DNA of 64,000 nt, taken from contig VZTJ01000294.1 in NCBI GenBank assembly GCA_013397795.1, forward strand, positions 4,922,486 through 4,986,485, written 5' to 3'. Positions 13,301 to 26,900 of this stretch are shown here, piece by piece. Each line of letters starts with the position of its first letter. Within the stretch, counting starts at the first letter, position 1. This DNA is from Orthonyx spaldingii (lineage: Eukaryota; Chordata; Aves; Passeriformes; Orthonychidae). Under the pieces are notes generated by a model that was not told the origin of the DNA, searched no databases, and was given only the letters and a program-made list of their open reading frames with translations. A program made the translations under genes and the position numbers.

Positions 13301-15700
13301 ACTTTCATGTAAATTGGTCTGCCCCTTCAGAATCAGTCAATTGAAAGATGAGTTAATAGCAGATTTTTAGTCATAAAAGATTCAGGTTTGTAAAAAGACT
13401 TGATGAATAACAAATCTGTGGATCCCCTTTCTGCTACTCTACACTGTTTGAGAGCATTGAGTTGAAGTTAGCAAATCCATTTCAAACTGGAGATAAGCCT
13501 TGACATACCCTTTCATTCCTCCTGAATGATTAAGCTTGTGCAGTATTATTAAAGGATTTCTCACTGATATGAACATTTCTTGTATGTTAAGTTGGTGAAC
13601 TGTTATGTTACCTTCGATGTGCATTTGCTTTTCTTTAGCTCACTCACATCCATATCAAGGTTATTTTAGTAGCAAAAGACCATTCATCGATGTGTAGATG
13701 TGAATAAATGAGTAATTCTTAATAGCAAGAAAAAATCCTCTAAATTCAATGGCATTCAATATCCTTTTGTGGGTCCTTGTACAAACATCACCCTTGGCAA
13801 ACATCTCATATTAGAATTTTTTTTGCTCAGAGATATTTGGGGTTCCTTTGATGGAAAATTTTTCCATTAATATTTTAAAAACTGATGTTAGAGACAGATT
13901 CTGTTTTGGAGAACTGTTATAAACTTTTGTATCAACTTTTTATGGCATTATATTCAATATAAAATGGTAAATAGCAGCTATGAAAGAGCTTCTTTGCTTT
14001 TCCAGTTAGACTGTTTCAAGAAGATGATACAGAGGAACTGAACATCAATTCTAAACGTATTCATATGGTGAAGGATCCAGTTTGCTTTCTTGTCTGGAGA
14101 TATTTTGACTCTGATTCAGTGTTTCTCATTTTAAAAACTAAAAATGGCAGTACTTTCAAGCTAGCTAGAAATTCAACCCTTTCAAAAAAATCTGTTTCAA
14201 AGGTAAATGCTGAGACTTGGTAGAGACAATTGAAAAGTTTCAGGAGAGTATAGTGGATCATGAATGTACTGCACAAATGGAAACCAATATTGTAGGGCCT
14301 CCAGGACAAACATCTTGGCTTTGTTCTTACACACATAGATAAGTGCAACATTTGGCTTTACTAAGACTCTCAAAATGAACTGAGCAGCTAAATTTGACTG
14401 TGTTTTATTTTCAGCCTAAATTGTGCAATGCCATTCGAAAAGGGATTTTTCTCTATGTGAAAAAAAACCCCCAAACATAAAATAAATTACTTGAAGTGAG
14501 ACCAGAAAATGGATATATTTAAGAACTTTGGCAAAATGAGTCAGGGATGAATCCGACACAATTAATTGATTTAGTTGTAAGAATGATCTGCTGTTTCAGA
14601 TATGACACAGAAAGACAAAAGTTCTACATTAAAACAAAGCTATTAAAAGTGAAAATAATAAAGATTTTAAAAGTGTAATGAAAAGTACTTTTGATAGAAA
14701 ATTGTACTAGAATTTATTTCCAGAAGCAGTTTCCAAATGCAGCTACTGAATTCTTGAGACAATTTTGTATCCTAAAAAAAAGTTTAAATTTATACAGTGT
14801 CTGATGGCTACAGAAAAGGTGAAGAGTTAGCACAAACCTATTCTTTGCCTAGTCTGGGATTCTGGGCACCACTTTCTGTATCTGTGCCATTTCAGCTCTA
14901 CAAGTGCAAGGCCTGAATGCCTCACATCCAAAGAAAAGTGTGGAAATAACTCTTATCATTGGCACACACATACTTGCTAGAACACAACTGTCATATGGAA
15001 ACATATTATTGCTGAAGGCTGTTTATTATTTTCTTAATAAAATTGAAATGCCAGTACATTCCAGAGGCTTTCTGGCAGAATCATCCTGATTTATCATCAG
15101 TCTTTTCAAATTTTCATGTCTGTGGTTGAAAATAATCTAAGCCTGGTCATTGATTCTCTTTCTATGATGTTGGTTGACATCAGCAATTTGGTAGTCAAAA
15201 CAATGCCATAAATAAACTTGAATTTTTTTTAGATATGAAAATAACAGTATTTAGAGAGCAGGGCTGATGCTGCAAATGAACTTGAGTTATTTTAATGCAC
15301 ACTGGAAATAGATACAGAAAATGGAAACAGAGCTAGGGAGGATGCTGTGACAAGAGCCCTGCTCAGCAGCAGCTCTGGTTTATATCTGAACTGTAAAGTA
15401 GAGAGGGAAAACAGAAGTAGCTTCTCTGGATAATAATCAAGTCATTTGGTGTGAGCCTGCCTCTCCCCTTAACTTGTTGTTTCCCTTTCTGGATTTGGGG
15501 GTTCCCATGTGTCTGATGCTCATTAAGAAGAATGCAACACTACTAATAGGTTTGGTCCAGAGGGCTGTGAGCTTTTTCAGACAGGGAGCTCACACAGAGA
15601 TGTGATGGCAACCCACTGTTCCAACTTGTCTGCTCCTCTTCTATTAAAATAAAATACTTCTGTCATTTTTCTAAGATTTTTTTTTTTTTTAAGTCTCTAG
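10393..15700. other. AT-rich non-coding sequence, no gene recognised
   Basis: The stretch contains a T15 run at 10612-10626 and a GC-richer block at about 12840-13080. In that block minus-strand frames of 126 and 78 codons overlap in different frames without family resemblance. The rest is AT-rich and unique-looking, and no transposon core or structured RNA is recognisable. A 12-13 base T run near 15679-15690 closes the interval. None of these runs is preceded by a recognisable retrocopied gene. Confidence 0.6.
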
Positions 15701-16190
15701 TGTTATCTTGTTTAACAGTTTCTACTGGATTTTAAGCTGCTGGAGCAGGATGGGCAGCGATCACTTGTAGCTCTGGGACAGAAGGCTTTTTCACTTAATC
15801 AGCCAACTGGTCGGCTGCTCACCATGTCAGTACACGTCTGCAGGGGTTATCTCATTTATTTCCATAGCTATGGAAGTCAGTGACCTTTAATGTTGTAGTT
15901 ACTATTTCACTGCTGGCTACATTTTAAATTATACCTTTAGCTAGATTGTTCCTCATGCTCTGGAACTGGGGAGGTGGATAAGTGGGGACATCAGGGACAT
16001 TAGTGGCAATAGGCCACGAGCTCCATGGCTGCCACACAGCTGACCCTGGCAGCTCTGCAGCTGTACAACCTGGCACCAGGGCTGGCTTGGATCTGCTGGC
16101 TGCACAGCTGGGAGCAGCCCTGAGCCCAGTGCAGCCCTGGTGAGAGCTCCCAACAGAAGCTGAGTCCCGGGTTATAAGTAGCTGTCACAT
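15701..16190. other. GC-richer block without CpG enrichment
   Basis: The part at 15950-16180 is clearly richer in G and C than its surroundings and is dominated by CTGCAG, CAGCTG and CCAGGGC-like words. It has very few CpG dinucleotides, so it is not a CpG island. Minus-strand frames of 66 and 62 codons overlap here in different frames and look like by-products of the composition. It could be the remnant of an old repeat or a fast-evolving exonic or regulatory patch, but I recognise no family. Confidence 0.35.
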
Positions 16191-19100
16191 AGGCACTTCT
16201 TTAAGTCTGCTGGAAAAGTCTAGTTTTTCCAATAATGTTAGTACCTTTAGCATTATCTTCTGATTTATTTCATTAACCACAGGCTCTATGATACTAGTCT
16301 CTTTAAAATGTAACATTTTAGGATCCCATTTAGAATATGCTGATAAATAGCTCCAATTATCCCAATGTAACTCATGACAACACTTCTGGGAATGAAGTGT
16401 CTATAAACATGTGCAGCAGTGTCTGGGTCTTGTCTTGTTGGTTTCAAGAGAACTTAACAAAAGGTTGATGCTGAACCTCATGTCCTCATAGGAAAAGTTT
16501 GGTGATACTTTACTTGGTACTTTAAAAAGACACTTAATATGAAGGAACAAAAATACGGTTTCTTTTGGTGATATCTAAAGGAAGAATGTACAAAATGCTT
16601 TTTACAGAGCATTGTGTATTTTTACCATAATTATGTGAACAGCTAAAATTAAACCTCTGCTTTGAGTGTTTTCTGTTCTAAATGATTTGAAACCTTTTCT
16701 GTTTCCATAGGAAATAGCAGTCTTTTCTGCTTTAATTTTCAAGCCATTAAAAAAGTTACTAAAATGCCTTTTGATCTGTAAAATTTTTAATGGCTCACAC
16801 TGACATTTTACAGCAAAATGTGAAGAGAGTATTCAGCCATTAGGATTTTTGCCTTTGTTTTGAATTTTATTTTCGGGTTTTACTTTACATTAGGTAAACA
16901 GAAATAGGTAAGTAAAAGGGAGAAGTAAAAATTAAGTTCTGACCTACTGAGAAGCAAGATTACAATATTGGGAACTACTTCAGATACTAATTTCAAAATA
17001 CTGTCATTCCTCATAGTAGTTGTGGCAAATTGCACATTTAATGATCTCAGTCTAATCTTGCTTACCAAGGCAATGGAGCTTCAGAACTCGGAATTTTTTT
17101 TCTTATGTTTAAATATCAGGTCAGTTTATTTCTTTTTTACATGCAGTTATTGAAGGAAAAGCTAAAACTAAATTAGCAATAAAACTTAACAAGTTTCAGA
17201 AGCTGGCCACCCTCACCCACTTAGTTCTGCGTGGTCCATGTTTAGTTACAGTTTCTGTTGGTTTTTTTCTTTCCCATTTCATCTGGGACTGAAAAGTCTA
17301 AGCATTGCTTCAGTTTTGATGTAATTATAAAAGAAGATCATAAAAAGTAGGAAATTACAAAGCAAATGCAATTTGGCATCGGTGACTGGACAAATGTATT
17401 GAACTACCATATTCCATATTCTAGAGATTTTTATGTCAGCTTTCTCTGAAGGTAAAATGTAAAGTTAAAAGAGACATAACCTCCAGTAGTATGGGAAAAA
17501 AGTCTTCAGAGCTTGTGTTGTTGCTGCTTTTCATATAAGGACTTTTCTTACAATTTAATTACAATTTTAAATATTTTTACTACATTTATAGCTATCTGTC
17601 TACTTATCTCGTACCTGTAAATTGTAGATAAATTCTGAAAAGGTTGAACCACAACATAGTTCCACTCTTGTTTTCAGTGAGTGGAGAACATTTTCTTTAT
17701 ATTGGCAAATGACTGAGCATAGGAGACGTCTGGAATATAATCAGTGTTTTCTGAAGATGTACAATTGAGCACTGTCTCACTTAAGTTTCTAATGATACAA
17801 ATTTTTCCTGTATAAAAGTAGTTGCATAAAAAAAAAAAAACTAGAATGAAGAGATCACTGGATGGTTTTGGGTGGGATGAATGTGTGTTTGAACTGATGA
17901 AGGGTTTTTGTAAGACCCACTCAGCATATAACAACAGGTTCCAGTAAGGAATGCTGTTCGTGGAAGTGAACTGGTGTGGATATAGTTGTTTAATAGCAAG
18001 AGAGAATTACCTGATGCTATTTTTAAAATGCCTGTGTATGTTGAAGACTGGAGGAAAGGTGACGAGCATGTCATAAATCTTTGAATTTCTTGACGAAGAA
18101 AGAATATTACTCATTGTATTTGAACTCAATCCCACCTGCTTGAGAGTAGAAATAAATGGCAAGTGCTTTTTTTTTAGGTTTTTTTTTGTTTGATGTATGT
18201 TTTACGTGATGATGCTAAGGACGGGGATAAAGAGCAAATTGTAAATTATCACATAAAAGCTAATTATGTGTAATTCTGGGAGACTAAAAGACAGAAAAGC
18301 TAGAGGATGAGGATTTTAAAATTTTTTTCCTATCCTGTCAGAACATACTTCATCTCTTATTCCCACTCCAGTTTAGCCCCTTATGCCACCTTCCCAAGCA
18401 GCAGGTCAGACTGAGGGTGCTGAAAGACTAAGTCAGAAGGGTTGTACTAAAATAAAAGGTTTACTTAAAAATGAAAAAAAGAAAAGAAATCCCTATCATT
18501 TCTCTAAGTTTCTGTAGGATAGCAGTAAGACAGATTGTTTAATTGAGATATTCTAGATAGTTTTCTTCCCAAAGGGTTTTTGATACGGAGCTGCTGGATG
18601 AGAAACTGCATAAATAAATGGCTGGAAATTTTATCCATCTGTCTCTGTAGAAGTTTTAATGTGTAATAGTCACTGGCGTAGTATTTGTTGAATCCCACTG
18701 ACTGTAAAATCTATAGTTTTAGAACAGGACCTGAAAGTTAATTTTATTTTATGATTTTATTTTCGATTAGAGTTTCAGTCATCCTGAATCTGATCTGTTC
18801 AGGTCACCTGTTGAGCTGAATGAGCAGCAAGCAAAGGAAGGGAATGATTGCCTATGAGCTCATTGCCTGAGACTTGTTCAAATAAATCACTTGTTGATTA
18901 TTTATGAGTTAGTTATTCCTTTCCAAGAAAGATCAAAATCCCTAACACTTTATTTGAGAGTCTAAAATGAACAAGAACCATATTTAAGAATCTAAAGAAG
19001 AAAGAAAGTATGTGCAGTTACAGGGAATGATTGTTTAATTTCAGTCTTGTTTTTTTGAAAAGCATGGGCCTTCAATTCTTCACTCCTATGAACATTAAAG

Positions 19101-20633
19101 ACAAGATCTTCTAAGAGCTTAAAGTGAATGTCTGTGAATTTCAAGAATGTATAATGATCTCCAAAGCATTTAAATTCATTATTAGCAAAGGAAAGTGCTT
19201 CATGTCTTTGTGATTGCAGTAGGGATTTGAATATAAAATTTTCCTGAGTTTTCAGGCTTGTTTCATACCATAATATGTTTAATAATTTTGGCTAATTCTT
19301 TAATTTCCTTGAAATTAGCTTCTTAAATGAGAATATTTTCCAGATCCTTAACTTCTAGTTTACTCTACTAAAAGACAGTGGAAATTTTGACTTTTATCAC
19401 TTTGACACACGAAAACTCCATTGACAGAATGTTTTAGGCCGTTAAGAAATTTATTAAGGAGATTGAATTATTACCTCCAGTAACTGCTGAGGATAGCAAT
19501 ACTCTTTTGACCCAGTAAGTCCAACAACACATACTTGAGTCTCCTTGGGCACTGTGAAAGTGCTCAGTGCTGTCTTTTAATTGTATTTTTGGAATAATTG
19601 CACTACAGGGTGATCATTCTGTGCAATTTTACTTGTCTACTAAGAATCTTTAAATCTTCCAAAGTGCTCATTTCACTTCAATAAACCTTTTCCCATTATA
19701 TTATTACAGAAAAAAAAAAAAGGATCATGTAGAAAATTTAGCAAACCAGCATTTTTCTTTTTCAGTGTTGGAATCATTCATTTTTAGTTATTGAAATACT
19801 ATCTGCATTATTGATGCTTCAGGCAAAACACGTAAAAGCTGTGCTATAAACAAAAAAGGAGTATTAAATTTGTAATAGACTTCAATTACACTGACCCTAT
19901 TGGTAATCCCAGTGGGTTTTAGTGGGATCAGACAGAGACTGGGATATTGATGAGTAAAAGCTGGGCAGAAGGCTCACTGAAGGTGCTCTCCTAGTTATGT
20001 TTTCTAAATTAATTTCTAATGCTTCTTCTCTGGCAACACTCAGCTCATTTGCAGAAAGAAACAGTGGAAGATCGGAGGCAACTCTTGTGAAAAACATTTC
20101 TGACCTGATCAAAAACATGGGCTAAACATTTTTATATGCCAAAAGATATATTATTAATTTAAAACTAAAGATAGGTTTTGGTGGGCTTTTTTTTGTATTA
20201 CATGTGAAAGAGCCAGATTTGGAAAAAAAACTTGAAAGCCAAGTAGCAGAAAAAGTTTAGAGGCCTGCATTTTGACTTGTATGAAACATGACAACGTTAA
20301 TGCCAGTGCAAACTTCTGCAGTTTGCAGGTGAGTCACTCAAATTAATGCTGAGGCTGTGACTGATTGCAGAGCATTTGAGGTCTTACCAGCAATTACTGG
20401 GTAGAAGGTAATATTTACACCTAACGGAATGCTCTGCTTCCATTTCCCTATCTGTAACATGAAGCTTCCTACAATTTTTTTTTAAACTTATAAAGCTGGC
20501 AGAACCTTTTTGTCTTTCTTTTCCTGCTTTTCTGTTGTTCTGTCTTCTCTTTGTCTCTCATAAATTGATGCCATTGGCCAACTGATAAGGAATATCATAG
20601 GAACACACAGCTATAGTTGATAAAAGCAAAGAT
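16191..20633. other. AT-rich non-coding sequence, no gene recognised
   Basis: Only short, overlapping, unrecognisable open frames are present (at most 86 codons). Homopolymer runs include an A13 run near 17828-17840 and an A12 run at 19710-19721. The latter follows a canonical AATAAA at 19680-19685 by about 24 bases and is reported separately. No other feature is recognised. Confidence 0.6.
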
Positions 20634-20910
20634 CCCAGAATGACAAAGGCACCGACTGGCTCCAGAGGGACCTCTGGAGCTCACCTTGTCCAGCCCCCTG
20701 CTCAACCAGGTTCACTTAGAGCAGTTTACACAGAATCACATCCAGGCTAGTTTTGAATATCTCTAGAGAAGGAGACTCCACAGTCTCTCTGGGCAGCCTG
20801 TTCCAGCGCTCTGTCACCCTCAAAGTAAAGAAGTTTTGCCTCATATTCAGATGGAACTTCCTGTGTTCAGTTTGTGTGCATTGCCCTTTGTTCTGTTGCT
20901 GGGATGCTTT
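20634..20910 (-). mobile_element. CR1 LINE fragment, 3' region, minus strand
   Basis: Read on the plus strand, this stretch is the reverse complement of the 3' part of a chicken-repeat-1 (CR1) non-LTR retrotransposon. Diagnostic words are ACCTTGTCCAGCCCCCTGCT, TCACATCCAGGC, TTTGAATATCTC, GGAGACTCCACA, TCTCTGGGCAGCCTGTTCCA, CTCTGTCACCCTCAAAGTAA and AGAAGTTTTGCCTCAT, in that order. The terminal octamer is degenerate (about CCCAGAATGACA at 20634). Similarity fades after about 20905, so this is the usual 5'-truncated copy of a few hundred bases. It carries the end of ORF2 and the 3' UTR and cannot code for a working protein. Divergence from the remembered consensus is moderate, suggesting an old, fixed insertion. 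The boundaries are approximate. Confidence 0.9.
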
Positions 20911-23900
20911 AGTCCTATTTGGTCACTCTCAGAAAAAAGAAATTCATAGTGACTATCAGAAAAGAATTTTTTTTCTAGAGATAAGAGATTTCATTTTCCC
21001 CCATTATGTCATTTGTCTGTAATCATTAGAGATTGGCTTATGGATGAGGAATATAACTTAATATCCCTATCAAAGTTGCTATTATTCATTACATTTTTTT
21101 TTCTATGATATCCAGACTGAGAGGCAAGAAAGGCACAGCATGAAAAGAGATGTGACACTGAAAGGAGAAATCTAAAGGCAACAAAAGAACGACACTGCTA
21201 CATATACATCAGGCTAGAAAAAAAGGTGAGCTAGAAGAGTTTAAAGATTCCTTACCTTCCTGCATCAAGATTAGTATTTCTTATAATCAATCTTTCCTTA
21301 ATTCACAGCTGCACTCTGCAGAAAATGAGATGTGGATTTATTTCTACATATTGATCCTGTTTAGTTTACTAAGGTAAATAAGAAAAAAGCATATGATGAA
21401 TTCTGATAATAACAGTCGTTTAGATAAAAAAATTACTTATATTAACACCAACACAATATAACAATAGAGTATTACATTCTATTTTTCCATTAAAAAAGGG
21501 ACACTTTCTTCATATCAAGACATTTACAGCATGCTTTGTCATTTCCAAATGCTACTGTTTGTGGAACTGAATTCCTTGGTGTCCCATTACTGCACCCATG
21601 TCATCTCCTTTTCCAACCGTAGCCTCCTATGACAGATTTTCAAAGACATTTCAACTGTGCCTCGGTCAATAGACATAAATATTTACCTTTAATGTCAAGT
21701 CTGAATTGAGGATACATTTCTGCTTTTACTCTGAATTCAGCAGAGTAAAGATGACGGGCTGATATTTTACCTGGAATTTGTTTGTAAAGGCAACACCTTT
21801 CCTCAGGGGTCTGGCGCCCCTTCTCTACACAGTTTTGCCTACCTGCATGCCAGGCTCCTGTTGTGATAAACACCTTGCAGATTTTGAAGAAAAGCAGCCA
21901 GCATACCCCAAAATACCTGATGAGCTAATTGCAGTGCTGAGAGACACCAGCTAAATCCCTCAAAATGTCAAACGAATGAAGAGTAACCTAGCTGCTTTTA
22001 AAAAGGGGCTGGGGACTTTCAGGGTGCTTCTGCCTCATGGGCATTAAAATTTAGAAAATGCAAGGTAGAGTCTGGGGGAGTCTTTCAGTAGTGTCATCAG
22101 GGTCTGATGGCCCTGTGACGAGACTCTCAAGCACTTAGACCTCTCTGGTGGATGGTTGTGTCTATAGAGCTGTGAGAAATGGCTCAAAGTCCTTAGAGAA
22201 TATATTTGAAGAGAAGTAGTGGCAGGTGGCATGCGAGGGTCCCTGCTGTTGGGGAAGTGGATGAAGCAAGGAGGGAAAGGTCCCTGTTACAATCCTTGCC
22301 AGCTCCTGTCTTTTCTGCTCAAACTTCTTGTACAGAGAGAGGGTGCTGGGACATTGCACACAGCAAATTTTGCAGGGCTATTAGAAACATCAATCCACTA
22401 AATTCTTCTGCTTGTCAATGGGAAAAGTGAATTAGAAGAAAAGTTTTTTCTCTTAATGAATAAAACTTTGATAAAAACTGGGCCATGATCAAATACTTCC
22501 AATCCAGTCAAACATTCCTAATAAATGTTACTCATTCAAAAATCTTTTAAGGAAAGAAAGCATGTCTCTGGTCTCTCATCTGAAGTATTTCTCAAAGGCT
22601 TGCATGTCTCAGACAACTTTTGCCTTGCTCTTGCACTGGTTGTTATTAATAACAAAATTTCCTTTGACTCCAGTGGTGTAAAATTAGTCTTTAAAATTTT
22701 CTTCATCAGCACTTTCCAGATTTATATATTACAAAATGCTGCAATGATTCCCCAACAAATTGATACCAACAAATATTTCACAGCACTGGGGATGAAAGAG
22801 AAAAATAGATAACATATAAGGTTAAACCTTACAATCTTGAGTACATAGCATTCTCATTGACAAATTCAAAACAGCAGAGTTTGACCTAGTGAGACAAACT
22901 GCTTTCTGATCCTTCTGAGAGAGCAGTGAAATGAGAAATCCAGTTTATATCTGCTATCTGCCTTTTTCACCAATCTTGGGAGCACAAACCATTTTTTAAA
23001 GTGGACTGAAATTGCCCCTGGCTATACAGTTTAGCGCTCAAAAAGGAAAAAAGGTCTGTGTCCCGCTTTCAAATTGTTGACATCTTGTACCGGCAAAGAA
23101 AAAAGCTGGAAGAAAGAGGCAAGGCCAGAAAATATGTAGCAGTTGAAAGGGGTGGCAGGCTGAAAGTTTGTGTTAGGTTAGAGTAGAAACAAAAGGGTTT
23201 GGTAGACCCAGAGGTCATTGGAGTCCCAGAATAAAATTGAGGCTGAATGGAGGTGGGGCACAATACTGGGTCAGAGACAGGAAAAACAGTAGAGGCCAAA
23301 AGTAGCCTCAAAAGATCAGGATGCTGAAAATAAACCAGTGATTCAAGGGGCTGGAGGGTGTAAGTAGAGGCTAAAGAGGGTAGAAGGACAAAAACAGGTG
23401 GGGCACCCTGTAATTGCAAAAATCTGTTTGTGCAAACTTTCCCCTGAAAGTTTTCTGGTGTGGGATGGCAGCTTGCCTTCTTTAATTCACTTTTTTCTGA
23501 AAACTGCAGGAAACAAATCTACATTAATTCATCCAACTGCAACTATTGCTCACTTTATCCTTCACACTCCTGCTTTGGAAGATGGTCTGGGGAAGCCTCT
23601 TCTAATAAACTACTAGTATTTTTATGTCCCTAGAGAAAATTATCTCCACTTACTCTTCAGCTTTGAAATTGAGCCATAGCAGTGGTTTGGATTTATTGAA
23701 AAGGATTTTAACATATACACATTGCTATAATAGAAGAAGTGACTCTGGCCTTCCTCTAAACAGAGAAGTGGTGTATTTGAGCAGCCATTATAAAAGCCAC
23801 ACAGTTTGAGTGTACTGGGAGTGGCTGGGATCAAGTCAACTTTTTCCATCAGGGCCTGTGATGAGTCTGGGTTTCTCATTAGAAGTGTTGGTAAAAGCCC

Positions 23901-26900
23901 AGTGTTTTGTGTAGAACAGGGCTTGACACAGTGTCAGTTGTTCTGCACCTGTTGGGGTATCACTGTAGAGATTTGCATGCAGTGCCTCAGAACAACAGGA
24001 TTTCAGATAGAGCACTTGACAACTTTGACACTTAGCACATGTTGATGGTGGCAATGCCTTGGACAGAAGCTGTAGCAGCAGTAACCACCAGTCAGTGCAG
24101 TACTTCTGAGTTATTTCATATCCAGGTTTTAGATTTTAGTGGATAATCACTCTTCTGCACAGCAGGAGGGGAAGGGATGAGAATGAAGATAACTGAAGGC
24201 ACTGTGTCTTGCAGCACATGTACAGAAATGAACGTTGCCTCTGACATGCCCAGCATTTAGTAGTGAAGGACATCACACTGTTGATTCCACCCAAAGAATG
24301 AATATTTGTACTAATTCACTGTTGCTGCCATTTCATACAAAGCCCACTGATCCCTGTCTATTAAATGAGTAATAGGCTCTTGAGAGTCCAGAGGAGATGG
24401 AATGAGAGACAAACTAGAGGGTATCTCAGGTGAGCGGGGGATTAGAATGTTGTGTGTGTGTGAAGAGGATGAGAGAACAGGTTGTTTCAGGAGAGCGTGC
24501 AGAGTTGTCATGATACCTTCCTGTCTGAATTATTAAGACTCAGAGCCCTGTGCTGAAGGAAGGATGCAGATTTTCCAAATTTAGAAGTCCATATAGAGCA
24601 CATTTTCTTCTTGATGCCTTCCTGTGACAGTCAATTCCAGCTGACAGCAGGAAGAAAAGATGTGTGCTGAATAAACCTTATTATATTAAAAGTTTTCTAT
24701 TTTAATGTGCAATGTCTGCATTTCTGGGGGAAAAAACCCAACGAACAAAGACCCAAAAAACCATATCAACCAAGTTTATAATAAACTGTAAAATTGTAAT
24801 GTTTTGCAAGAAATAATGTCATACAAAAATATTCAGAACCTTCTGTGTTAAAAAGAAAGGTATAGAAATTGATTTTATTGTAGAGAATTAAAGATGGACT
24901 AATCAGCTTCTGGTTATATTATGCTGCTTTTGTTTTTAAACTCTTATTTTCCACTACAGATAGGACACACAAAATGTTTTCTTTGACATTTTTTAAGGGA
25001 TGCATACTGAGCCTCTTAGCTTGACCAGAACTGCCACTTCTACTCAAACAAAATACAGATGTAAAAAAGAAACAAAGAATAATAGTGACAATTTAAACTG
25101 ATTTCCAAGCCATCCTGTGTGTCAAATCAAAAGTGGATCACTGTTTCCACATTTAAAATGTGTTGATAATATGGCAGGCTACAAGTAAAAATAGGTCTTA
25201 TCCTATGCCCAATGGGTATTTGTATCCTATTAACTGATTTCCTTAGGCTCAGGAAACCAAGGGATAGAAATGTAGCTCATTGTCTGCTTTAAACACATAA
25301 GCTGTCCACTCAGCATCCTCGGGCAAAAATAGATGTACATCCACCTAAGCCCATAAAAGTAACAACACAGGCCAATGAGCCAACCATCTGAAGAGTGGCT
25401 GGATAAACACTTAAGAAACTGAAAACTTCTTAAAAGATTTTTCTGGGGCAACTGTGAACAAAAAGTGCATTTATGGAGACTTTTAAGCAATTTGTAAAGA
25501 GAAGAAAGGATCAAGTTTGAACACAGGTTAGTGCTAGGCTATTTTGACTGACCCAGTCCTTGAAGTAATAGCCAGACCTGTGCAGAGAAAGCTGCTGTAA
25601 AGTACACAAAGCAACCTTGAAATGCAGGAGTGAGTAGAGGATTGAGGCATATTCCTTCACATTCTGGAAGCACCTATTTCATGTTTCTGATGTTGAAGGA
25701 TTTCTTTCCATGACAGCTCTTTCACTTGACTAGTCAAGACGCTTAAGTACTGAGGGGCACAGGGGCACCTTGAAAACTGGCTGAGTTTTAGATACAAACT
25801 TGAGGAGTATAAACAACTTTTCAAATAGTGTCATTGTTATTGAACTCACAGCCAAAGGCTGTGCTGATTATTGCCCTAATAAATCTCAGCTCTGCAGAGC
25901 TCAGATCAAGGTTGAGTACCATGTTGTCATGTATTTTAACTGGAATAAGAGAGCAGTGAAGGGAGCAAAAGACTTATTGGAACCATCAGATTTCTCATTA
26001 ATATATATTGTCTTGGCATTATTCTATAAAAATAGTAGCCCCTCACACAGGGCTGACTGGCTCTAAACCACCGTAGATTAGCAGTACATATTTACAAGCT
26101 TCTCCACTCTTCAAACTTAGAGGTTCTCCTCTTCTCCTGAAGGTATTACAGCTCCAGTCAAATCTTATTGCAGCTAAAGAAAAGATTGCAGTGCTTTTTT
26201 TGTTGCAAAAGAATGCTTCATTACAGACATGGCTGCCAAACTACTACCGGAAATTATTGCCCTAACAGTAAATATTTAATTCCATTTTATCTCACTTAGA
26301 TTTTACTCATTAAGATTCCACATTGATGTTAGAAAAAGTAAACAACTACTTATGTTGGGTAGTTTACAGAATTGTAGGGAATAGAGATAGATGGATCTTA
26401 TTTTTGTCAGTTTGTCCTTTTCCACCATTTTGAAGAGATCAAGATTCAATGTGCTGCTGTAGGTCCATTGTCCCTGAGTTATGACAGAATACCACTGCCT
26501 CAAACAGAATATTTTCATGAGAAATTGATGAAAACCATGCAGGAGATGTACCAATAACAAAACCAAATTAATAGAATACTGCAAGTATTGGAGGTACCTT
26601 TGGAGATATAAAATTATAGCAGTTTTGTTTGGTAGCATGAATTTCTCTTTACTGCCAGTTTTCCTTGAGTGATGCTTCACAACCTCCTAACTGAGGTCTT
26701 TCTGTGCTCAAAAGCCATTAATGTAAGTGCTACAGTGACATTTTCCATGTGAACTGGCTAAGGGAAAGGCTGTCTCCTGAATCAGCACCATGAGCTGTTC
26801 ACATGACTAGCCAAAGACCAATTGAATGTCTTTAACCCTCCCCTGTCTCCTGCAGCTCCTCCTCTTCAAGCATTTCCATAAAGCACTGGCCATTCCTCTA

